Shown here piece by piece: positions 1 through 4,797 of a stretch of 5,521 nt of DNA. The notes under the pieces are model-generated. The model was given only the letters and a program-made list of their open reading frames with translations, did not search any database and was not told the DNA's origin. The DNA comes from Candidatus Dormiibacterota bacterium. Its GTDB lineage: Bacteria > Chloroflexota > Dormibacteria > Aeolococcales > Aeolococcaceae. The first letter of the stretch is position 1. Every line of letters begins with the position of its first letter. A program made the translations under genes and the position numbers. The stretch covers positions 1-5,521 of the forward strand of contig PMYJ01000199.1 of NCBI GenBank assembly GCA_003170875.1. Direction: 5' to 3'.

Positions 1-2
1 TC

Positions 3-128
3 AGGAACAATCAGGCCCACGAGCGGACGCCGGAGGTCATCAACCGCATCCGACGCTACCAGGCTGCTCTCCAGTCACTCACCGCAAGGTCTTTGGCTAC
101 CTCTCAGCTCCCGCCTCCAGAAGGCTGA
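3..128 (+). CDS. C-terminal end of an unrecognised protein (5' end outside window)
   Basis: An open frame enters from the left edge and ends at TGA 126-128, giving 41 visible residues. The first 20 or so codons end almost always in G or C (for example gag cgg acg ccg gag gtc atc aac cgc atc), as expected for a real gene in this genome. The last 15 codons lose this bias and encode a Ser/Pro-rich tail ending PPPEG. The middle part (TPEVINRIRRYQAALQSLTA) looks like an amphipathic helix. I do not recognise the family. A short basic helical tail could belong to a transposase or another DNA-binding protein, but nothing visible proves that. The downstream sequence shows no clear terminal inverted repeat. 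Coding is moderately likely; function is unknown. Confidence 0.45.
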   Translation, partial: RNNQAHERTPEVINRIRRYQAALQSLTARSLATSQLPPPEG

Positions 129-332
129 AGGCCGCTCGGACCGCTGCTCTACAATCCTGCCGGCCGCGGATGCACGCCCACCACGTGAGCCCAGCAGAGT
201 CGGGAGAGATGAGGACTGGCCTGCCTCACCGCCGCACTGGTCATCCCAGCTGAGGAGGGAGCGACCGGTCGTGCGGGCCCCCTGTTCGATTGGCGAGCCG
301 GCCGGCCGCTCCGGGGGAGCGCTGCAGCTGCG
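129..332. other. Intergenic stretch without a supported gene
   Basis: No frame here has convincing coding character. A TACAAT hexamer at 150-155 matches a -10 element but lacks a credible -35 box 17 nt upstream. A purine-rich AGGAGGGAG at 253-261 resembles a Shine-Dalgarno site and precedes a GTG (271) that opens only a 21-codon frame ending at TAG 334-336. A CGCTCC-GGG-GGAGCG hairpin lies at 307-321. The Arg/Pro-rich open frames crossing this part on both strands are typical chance frames in GC-rich DNA. Confidence 0.5.
307..321 (-). terminator. Small GC hairpin downstream of the acidic mini-ORF
   Basis: CGCTCC (307-312) and GGAGCG (316-321) form a perfect 6-bp stem with a GGG loop. On the minus strand it starts 11 nt after the stop codon of the candidate acidic ORF, where a terminator would sit. 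There is no U-run after it. An overlapping alternative hairpin (AGCGC 318-322 with GCGCT 330-334) is also possible. Read as a possible terminator only. Confidence 0.2.
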
Positions 333-461
333 CTAGCCGGACACCTCGGCGTCGCCAGTCGCGCTGTCCGCGATCTGCTCCCCCTCTCCCTCCTGCTCCT
401 CCGCCTCTTCCTCCTCCTCCTCGTCAACCTCGTCGGTCGAGAGCGCGATCACTTCGGTCAT
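333..461 (-). CDS. Candidate acidic mini-protein, 42 aa, Glu-rich
   Basis: On the minus strand an ATG (461-459) opens a 42-residue frame ending at TAG (335-333). The product starts MTEVIALSTDEVD, runs through a block of six Glu and further Glu/Gln/Gly residues (about residues 11-29), and ends QIADSATGDAEVSG. It has about 20 acidic residues and no Lys, Arg, His or aromatic residue, so it should be strongly negative and disordered. A purine-rich AGAAGGGGAAG lies upstream with about 10 nt between GGGG and the ATG, an acceptable ribosome site. About 37 of 42 codons end in G or C. The frame stays open upstream to a TAA near 553 but has no ATG, GTG or TTG there, so 461 is the natural start. I recognise no family. 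A polypurine low-complexity tract could mimic this frame, and the antisense frame is also open, so coding is unproven. Confidence 0.35.
   Translation of the reverse strand: MTEVIALSTDEVDEEEEEEAEEQEGEGEQIADSATGDAEVSG
371..425. repeat. Polypyrimidine/polypurine low-complexity tract
   Basis: The plus strand is almost pure pyrimidine here, with repeated CTC/CTCC/TCC units broken by a few G. The minus strand is correspondingly GAG/GGA-rich and encodes the Glu block of the candidate acidic ORF. Such mirror-like purine tracts can be slippage-prone. The imperfect periodicity (gag, gaa, gcg, cag, gga mixed in) argues against a simple recent trinucleotide expansion. Confidence 0.6.
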
Positions 462-499
462 GGCGTGTCTTCCCCTTCTGCTGAGCGGGTTGGCGACCC

Positions 500-511
500 G
501 GTTCGCGAACC
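500..511. promoter_or_regulatory. Perfect 12-bp palindrome, possible operator
   Basis: GGTTCGCGAACC is a perfect palindrome between the candidate minus-strand mini-ORF and the plus-strand dehydrogenase gene. It could bind a dimeric regulator. It is not the GAAC-N4-GTTC LexA box known from Gram-positive bacteria, because the half-sites are in the opposite order (GTTC-GC-GAAC). It lies about 70 nt upstream of the candidate -35 box, so any effect on that promoter would be at a distance. Confidence 0.3.
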
Positions 512-563
512 AGTGTTGCAGCGGCGCTCCACCCGCCGGGTGATGAAGCGATTAACCGGTGGC

Positions 564-584
564 GTCCAATCGGTGCGGTTGGAC
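564..584. promoter_or_regulatory. GTCCAA-N9-TTGGAC inverted repeat at the promoter
   Basis: GTCCAA (564-569) and TTGGAC (579-584) are exact inverted repeats separated by 9 nt. The right arm coincides with the candidate -35 box of the dehydrogenase promoter, a placement that would suit an operator whose occupation affects RNA polymerase binding. A six-base arm can occur by chance. Confidence 0.25.
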
Positions 585-607
585 CTGGAGGAACCGGCTG
601 CTACGAT
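579..607 (+). promoter_or_regulatory. Candidate sigma-70-type promoter of the dehydrogenase gene
   Basis: TTGGAC (579-584) and TACGAT (602-607) are separated by exactly 17 nt. The -10 box keeps the key T, A and final AT of TATAAT; the -35 box keeps the leading TTG. The predicted transcript would start near 614, leaving a leader of about 75 nt before the ATG at 690. Confidence 0.4.
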
Positions 608-675
608 CATCTCGATCGGGTGAGCAGACGCGCGGCATCTGCGGCGCGCCGTGAGCTTGCGACCGCGGAGTCACC

Positions 676-682
676 GGGGAGG
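676..682 (+). promoter_or_regulatory. Ribosome binding site that fixes the dehydrogenase start
   Basis: GGGGAGG lies 7 nt before the ATG at 690. It selects this start over an in-frame GTG at 651, which would add 13 residues ahead of the Rossmann glycine motif and has no comparable site. Confidence 0.75.
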
Positions 683-689
683 CTGTGCC

Positions 690-1541
690 ATGAGCGCGCG
701 GATCGCCATTCTCGGAACGGGACGGATGGGATCGGCGATCGCACGGTGCCTCGCCGGATTCGAGCCCACTCTCTGGAACCGGACCCGCTCCCGCGCCGAG
801 CAGGTGGGCGTGGGACGGGTCGCCGCAACACCCGCGGATGCCGCCGCAGACGCCGACATCGTGATCCTCAGCCTGACCGGCGCGGATGCCGTCCGCGCCG
901 CGCTGGCCGGACCCGACGGTGCACTGACCGCGGCGCACGGCCAGCTCTTCATCGAGATGAGCACGTCGGGCCCCGCGGTCCTCGAGGAGCTGGCAGCACA
1001 GCTCCGCACCTCCGGATCCGCCCTCATCGACGCGCCCATCATGGGCGCTCCGACCGTGGTGCTCCGCGGAGCGGCGGCGATCCTCGCCGGCGGTGCGCCC
1101 GAGGACGTCGCGCGGGCATGGCCCGTGCTGGAGCTGCTCGGCGAGGTGCGCCACGTCGGTCCCCTGGGCAGCGGCGCCCGCCTCAAGCTGGTGGCAAACA
1201 GCATGCTCGGTGTGATCGCCACCGCCGCCGCCGAGCTGCAGGCGGCCGGAGAGGCTGCCGGCCTGGACGGTGAGCAGGTCTTCTGGGTGCTGGCGCGCTT
1301 TGCGCCCGCGCTCGAGATGAGGCGAGCCGGCTACCTGCAGCGCCGCCATCAGCCCACGCTGTTCGCGGTCCGCGACCTTCTCAAGGACCTCGACCTGGCA
1401 CTGGAGCTGTTCGACCAATCAGAGGCGGACGCCCCCCTGACCTCACGTGCCCGTACGGTGGTCGCGGAGACCGCCGTGCAGGCCCCCGATCTGGACATCA
1501 CCGCCGTCATCACGCGGTACCCGCCAGCGCCGGCTCGCTGA
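690..1541 (+). CDS. NAD(P)-dependent beta-hydroxyacid dehydrogenase family protein
   Basis: A 283-residue cytoplasmic oxidoreductase of the 3-hydroxyisobutyrate / tartronate-semialdehyde / glyoxylate reductase family, close to the usual length of about 290. The N-terminal Rossmann domain shows GTGRMG (residues 9-14) after a beta strand and WNRT (29-32) at the end of the second strand. An Asn-Arg-Thr there usually goes with NADP(H). EMSTSGP (89-95) corresponds to the conserved DxST substrate loop. DAPIMGAP (114-121) sits at the usual DAPVSGG position but differs from it. G160-S-G...K166...N170 is the conserved GxGxxxKxxxN segment with the catalytic lysine. The presence of that lysine argues against the related imine reductases, which lack it. 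The C-terminal helical domain runs from about 165 to 283. The actual substrate cannot be read from the sequence. The start is fixed by GGGGAGG 7 nt upstream. The next gene begins 78 nt downstream, so co-transcription is possible. Confidence 0.9.
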   Translation: MSARIAILGTGRMGSAIARCLAGFEPTLWNRTRSRAEQVGVGRVAATPADAAADADIVILSLTGADAVRAALAGPDGALTAAHGQLFIEMSTSGPAVLEELAAQLRTSGSALIDAPIMGAPTVVLRGAAAILAGGAPEDVARAWPVLELLGEVRHVGPLGSGARLKLVANSMLGVIATAAAELQAAGEAAGLDGEQVFWVLARFAPALEMRRAGYLQRRHQPTLFAVRDLLKDLDLALELFDQSEADAPLTSRARTVVAETAVQAPDLDITAVITRYPPAPAR

Positions 1542-1603
1542 GCAAGGCGGCGAACGGGGGCCGGTGTACCCTGCGAAGGCCGTCGTTGGCGGCCTGCCAG
1601 ATC

Positions 1604-1610
1604 GGAGTGG
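1604..1610 (+). promoter_or_regulatory. Ribosome binding site for the TTG start of the DedA fusion gene
   Basis: GGAGTGG lies 9 nt before the TTG at 1620. No ATG or GTG lies nearby in frame, and the TTG falls just before the first hydrophobic segment, where DedA proteins normally begin. A TGTACCCT at 1565-1572 could be a -10 element for this gene, but I see no matching -35 box. Confidence 0.5.
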
Positions 1611-1619
1611 CCACCCCGC

Positions 1620-2816
1620 TTGAACTTCCTCCAAGGCCTGCACGGAGTTGTCGCCATCGCCCTGCTGGGCGGGCTGCTCTTCACCGAGGAGGCCGGGGTC
1701 CCACTTCCCTTCGCGCCCGGGGAGCTGACCCTGCTCGCCGCCGGTCTCCTGATCGCCGCCGGCGGTCTGGACCCGATCGCCTTCATCCCGGTGGCCCTGG
1801 TCGCGTGCGTCGCCGGCTCACTGGTCGGATACACCTGGGCGCGAGCGGTCGGCGACCGCGGCCTCCAGGCCCTAGCCCGCCGGATTCACCAGCAGCACGC
1901 CCTCGATCGGGTCTCGGAGCGGGTCCAGTCGGCCGGGTGGGGCGGCATAGCGGTGAGCCGGCTCATCCCCGGGCTGCGCATCTACACGACGCTCGTCGCC
2001 GGCGCCCTCAGGGTGCGCCGCAGCACCTTCCTCCTCGGCATGGTTCCGGCAACCGTCGCCTGGATGGCCGTCTACGTGGCCCTTGGCGTGCTGGTGGGCG
2101 TCCCCATCGAGCACTTCCTGACCGAGGTGCAGAGGCTGGCCGTCCAGGGCGCCATCCTCCTCGCCATGGGTGTCGGCTGCTACTTCGTCATCCGGAGGAC
2201 CCCGGCCTCATCCGGCGCCGGGCTGGTGCGAGTACCCCGGCCGGTGCGAGTCGTGATCGCGGCCGCCCTCGACATCGGCGTGGTCGCCTCTGTCACCACC
2301 GGCCTGCTCGCCCTGGGGCGCCTCGTCGGGTTCGGTCTCCAGGCCGGATGGGTTGACTTGGTGGTCGCGCTTCTGGTGGTCGCCGGTTTCTACGTCGTCA
2401 TCGCCCGCCGGAGCGGCGGCGCCACCGTGGGCGAGGCGCTGCTGCAGACCAGCTATGCGACCGGCCAGCGGCTGACACTCCGACCCCGCGCAGCCTTGAA
2501 GGCCGCCCGATCCCTCCTCTCCTGGACCCGCGATGACCTCACCCCCACGACCGAGCTGATGCGGTCGCTCAGTGACCCCGAGCGGCTGCGCATGGTGAGC
2601 CTGCTGCTCGGCGAGCCGCGAACGGTTGCCGAGCTGGCGACGCTGACGCGACAGCCGCCCTTCGAGGTCCGTCACCGACTGGATCGCCTCTCCTCCACCG
2701 GAGCCCTGAACGTCACCGGGGACGGGTCGCACACGGCCTACGCCGTCCGGCCCGATCTCGGCCACGCCCTGGTGGAGCTGCTCGCGGTCATGCCTCCGCC
2801 CAACGTGATCGTGTGA
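1620..2816 (+). CDS. DedA (VTT-domain) membrane protein fused to RDD-like and ArsR-type HTH domains
   Basis: A 398-residue protein with three parts. (1) Residues 1-195 are a DedA/SNARE-associated (VTT) domain. It has the acidic-glycine-proline motif EEAGVPLPFAPGE (23-35), hydrophobic segments about 36-76, 138-161 and 173-191, and the family motif SRLIPGLR (113-120) with Arg114, Pro117 and Arg120. DedA proteins are inner-membrane proteins linked to lipid-carrier flipping and membrane homeostasis. (2) Residues 205-280 resemble an RDD domain: Arg207/Arg210, a helix containing Asp218, a second helix 245-262 with Tyr258, then GGATVGEALL (266-275), like the RDD G-x-T-hG-k ending. (3) Residues 310-390 are an ArsR-like winged helix, with LSDPERLRMVSLLL (317-330), TVAELA (335-340), a recognition helix about 346-358, and a wing about 361-376. 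DedA proteins are usually about 200 residues, so half of this chain is additional. The frame is unbroken and G/C-ending codons continue throughout. It starts at TTG. The fusion is directly visible; a role in membrane-linked transcription control is inference. Confidence 0.85.
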   Translation: MNFLQGLHGVVAIALLGGLLFTEEAGVPLPFAPGELTLLAAGLLIAAGGLDPIAFIPVALVACVAGSLVGYTWARAVGDRGLQALARRIHQQHALDRVSERVQSAGWGGIAVSRLIPGLRIYTTLVAGALRVRRSTFLLGMVPATVAWMAVYVALGVLVGVPIEHFLTEVQRLAVQGAILLAMGVGCYFVIRRTPASSGAGLVRVPRPVRVVIAAALDIGVVASVTTGLLALGRLVGFGLQAGWVDLVVALLVVAGFYVVIARRSGGATVGEALLQTSYATGQRLTLRPRAALKAARSLLSWTRDDLTPTTELMRSLSDPERLRMVSLLLGEPRTVAELATLTRQPPFEVRHRLDRLSSTGALNVTGDGSHTAYAVRPDLGHALVELLAVMPPPNVIV

Positions 2817-2822
2817 GACGTC

Positions 2823-2841
2823 CGGCGCGGCTATCGCGCCG
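2823..2841. terminator. Perfect 7-bp hairpin between convergent genes
   Basis: CGGCGCG (2823-2829) pairs with CGCGCCG (2835-2841) around a 5-nt GCTAT loop, 6 nt after the stop of the DedA fusion gene. Being symmetric, it could act for both converging transcripts. No T-run follows on either strand, so this is a GC-rich stem without the classical tail. Confidence 0.45.
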
Positions 2842-2852
2842 CCCACCTCTTC

Positions 2853-2869
2853 GCCTCGGTCGACGAGGC
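2853..2869. terminator. Second hairpin between convergent genes
   Basis: GCCTCG (2853-2858) pairs with CGAGGC (2864-2869) around a GTCGA loop. On the minus strand it begins 11 nt after the GH130 stop codon, a good place for the end of the mannose operon. It has no U-tract. Together with the hairpin at 2823-2841 it forms a tandem pair in a 64-nt spacer. Confidence 0.45.
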
Positions 2870-2880
2870 CGTCCCCGGGC

Positions 2881-4008
2881 TCAGGAGCCGAGCGTGACCG
2901 GAACGGGGTCAGCGACCGGGCCCGGTCGGCGCACCGCGGGCAGCAGCTCTGGCACGTCGAGGCGCGCCACCCCTATCCGGTCGTCGGCCATCCCGTAATA
3001 GACGTCGAAGCGGTCGGGTGAGCCGAGATCGTCACGGCGGTCGATGCCGGTGGGGAACACCACATTTCCGACCGTCCCCAGGCGCTCCTCGGGCAGCTCC
3101 GGGGCGAGGATCGGGTCCGTCGACCGGTAGCGGATCACGCGGGGATGAGCGCTGGAGAGCACCATCACCCCGGCCGAGTAGCAGCGTGATCTCCCGTCAC
3201 GGGCCGGCGCCTCCACCTCGCTCACCCCGTGGTAGATGACCATCCAGCCGTGACGGGTGAGGACGGGCGGGGTCCCGACACCGATCTTGAGCCGCTCCCA
3301 GGACGTGAGCGGAGCGGCCAACCGGTGATGGGAGGTGAACGGCCCGAGACGGTGCGATCCGTCGCTCTCCTGGGTCAGCCGCGTGTACGAGATCCAGATG
3401 CTCTCGCGATCGAGATCCGCGGCGTCAGGCGCCTGCGGAGTGACGCTCTCCCCCCGCTGAGCGCCGGCAAAGAGCGGCCGGTGGAGCATGGCCAGCTCGG
3501 GGCGACCGGACGGATTGGGGATGAATACGGGGAAGAGAGTTGCATCCTTGTCATCGACGCCGTCCAGCTCGATGCCCTGATACGGGCCGAAGCGGGCGAG
3601 GCCCAGCCGCTCCCACCGCCGCAGGTCGTCGGAGACCGCCAGAGCAATGCGCGGACCGGCTGATGAGAACGCCGTGTAGGTCATCACGTACTTGCCGAGC
3701 GGCTCGACGAAGGTGATGCGCGGGTCCTCGCAGCCGCCCCCGCCGCCGGGCCGCTTCTCGTAATCGGCCTCGGGATCGAGGGCCACGCCGAGCCGCTCGA
3801 CCCCAAAGGGGTCGCCGTCGCCGTTGAAGAGCACGCGCGCCAGGCCGATGCGCGAGTAGTTGCCGCGGGCGACGAGTCGAGGGAAGAGGTAGAGCTCTCC
3901 ATCCCGGCCGCGGACCGCGGCCGGGTTGAGGACGCCTTCGGCCTCCTGGGGATTTCCCGGCTCGGGGGTCATGATCGGCCACAGCCGGCGCATCTGGAAA
4001 CCGCTCAT
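2881..4008 (-). CDS. GH130 family glycosidase/phosphorylase (beta-mannoside active)
   Basis: A 375-residue protein with the hallmarks of the five-bladed beta-propeller family GH130, which phosphorolyses or hydrolyses beta-1,2- or beta-1,4-mannosides. Visible motifs in order are LNPAAV (27-32), EDPRIT (94-99, holding the conserved Asp used as general acid), KDATLFP (154-160), HRP (176-178), GVGTPPVLT (243-251), GWMVIYHG (254-261) and, near the end, VYYGMADDRIGVARL. There is no signal peptide, so it acts in the cytoplasm, which suits a phosphorylase or intracellular mannosidase. The start is chosen at 4008 because this ATG overlaps the TGA of the upstream gene (ATGA) and follows GGGGGAGG (4020-4013). 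An earlier in-frame start at 4059 would add 17 low-complexity residues. It is last in the mannose operon. If a phosphorylase, it would release mannose-1-phosphate, the substrate expected for the upstream mutase-like protein. Phosphorylase versus hydrolase is not settled by sequence reading. Confidence 0.88.
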   Translation of the reverse strand: MSGFQMRRLWPIMTPEPGNPQEAEGVLNPAAVRGRDGELYLFPRLVARGNYSRIGLARVLFNGDGDPFGVERLGVALDPEADYEKRPGGGGGCEDPRITFVEPLGKYVMTYTAFSSAGPRIALAVSDDLRRWERLGLARFGPYQGIELDGVDDKDATLFPVFIPNPSGRPELAMLHRPLFAGAQRGESVTPQAPDAADLDRESIWISYTRLTQESDGSHRLGPFTSHHRLAAPLTSWERLKIGVGTPPVLTRHGWMVIYHGVSEVEAPARDGRSRCYSAGVMVLSSAHPRVIRYRSTDPILAPELPEERLGTVGNVVFPTGIDRRDDLGSPDRFDVYYGMADDRIGVARLDVPELLPAVRRPGPVADPVPVTLGS

Positions 4009-4790
4009 GCGGCCTCCCCCGGCCGGGCGGCCGCCCCGTCCCCGACACCGCTCATGCACGCGATGATCGTCTCGATCACCAGCTTGGTCTCATCCGGGCC
4101 GCGCACCGGGATGCAGTCGACCCCCGCCTGGTGCGCCGGGTAGTCGTTGCCTCCCTCGAAGAGCGCGTCCCCGATGAAGACCATCTCGCTCAATGGGATG
4201 CTCAGGATGTCGCGCAGCTTCCGGATGCCGTAGGCCTTGTCGATCCCCGGCTTGGTCACGTCGATGGAGGTCGCGCCGCCCATGCGGACGGAGAACTCCG
4301 GGATCAGCTTGTCGAGGACGGCCGCGATCTCCCTTCTCTTGGAGAAATCAGGGTCCCACCTCTCCTTCTCCTCCAGGGGAGCCCTCTGGCCCAGAGCGGA
4401 GAGCGTGATCTGGCTTCCCCGGTCTTCGATCACCTCGCCCCACACTTTCTCGGGCGCGAAGCCGGTCAGGTCGAGTGCCCTCTGAAGGGAGCTGACGATC
4501 TTCTGCTTCTCGTCCGCGTCCAGATCCTCGGAGTAGATCCTCACCCAGTCCTCCTCGTGCCGGTAGAACTGCGTCCCGCAGGTGGGAAGGAGGTAGAGGT
4601 TGGCCAGGCTCTGGTCGCGGGGAAGCTTGGCGAGCAGCTGCTTCTCGAACTGGGGCCAGCTGCCCCCGGAGATGACGGCGACCTTGACGATCCCGAGCAG
4701 GTCGCGCAGCAGCATGGCGATGACGGCGTCGGGAGGCGACTTGCTCGGGGCGAGCGTGCCGTCGAGGTCGAAGACGATCAATCTCTTCAC
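4005..4790 (-). CDS. HAD-superfamily (type IIB) phosphomannomutase-like protein
   Basis: A 261-residue HAD protein. Motif I is FDLDGT (7-12) with nucleophile Asp8 and acid/base Asp10, motif II is Ser41 in VISGG, motif III is Lys185 in GIDKAYGI, and motif IV is GDALFEGGND (207-216). The type IIB cap lies between about 85 and 180 and contains EDRGSQIT (122-129), WDPDFSKR (145-152) and GGATSIDVT (171-179). This pattern resembles the alpha-phosphomannomutase family best known from eukaryotes (PMM1/PMM2), including its GDxxxxGGND ending. The expected reaction is Man-6-P to and from Man-1-P; a sugar-phosphatase role is the alternative. The start is GTG 4790, preceded by GAGG (4799-4796) with 5-nt spacing that overlaps the manA stop. 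It lies 7 nt after manA, and its own stop overlaps the GH130 ATG, so the three are almost certainly one operon. The C-terminal 15 residues (GVGDGAAARPGEAA) are a non-conserved tail. Confidence 0.85.
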   Translation of the reverse strand: MKRLIVFDLDGTLAPSKSPPDAVIAMLLRDLLGIVKVAVISGGSWPQFEKQLLAKLPRDQSLANLYLLPTCGTQFYRHEEDWVRIYSEDLDADEKQKIVSSLQRALDLTGFAPEKVWGEVIEDRGSQITLSALGQRAPLEEKERWDPDFSKRREIAAVLDKLIPEFSVRMGGATSIDVTKPGIDKAYGIRKLRDILSIPLSEMVFIGDALFEGGNDYPAHQAGVDCIPVRGPDETKLVIETIIACMSGVGDGAAARPGEAA

Positions 4791-4797
4791 GGCTGCC

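Noticed and set aside
271..336. 21-codon GTG frame preceded by AGGAGGGAG
   Set aside because: The Shine-Dalgarno-like stretch is good, but the peptide is very short and Gly/Pro/Arg-rich, with no context for a leader peptide.
149..484. Arg/Pro-rich frames on both strands in the left spacer (149-427 minus, 290-484 plus)
   Set aside because: Their products are repetitive Arg, Pro and Ser strings from GC-rich and pyrimidine-tract DNA, without a ribosome site or protein-like composition.
500..511. LexA/SOS box
   Set aside because: The palindrome reads GTTC-GC-GAAC, the reverse half-site order from GAAC-N4-GTTC, and no SOS gene is adjacent.
465..623. Plus-strand 52-codon frame ending in LDLEEPAATIISIG
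   Set aside because: It has no Shine-Dalgarno site at any start and mixed third positions, and it runs through the candidate promoter and palindrome. It is part of the open antisense frame of the acidic mini-ORF.
552..1418. Long minus-strand open frame of 288 codons opposite the dehydrogenase
   Set aside because: It is the antisense shadow of a gene with clear Rossmann and catalytic motifs. Its product is low-complexity and Gly/Arg/His-rich with no domain.
4009..4059. 17-residue N-terminal extension of the GH130 protein from an upstream start
   Set aside because: The extension is Arg/Gly-rich and overlaps the coding end of the HAD gene. The ATG at 4008 has the ATGA overlap and a strong Shine-Dalgarno site.
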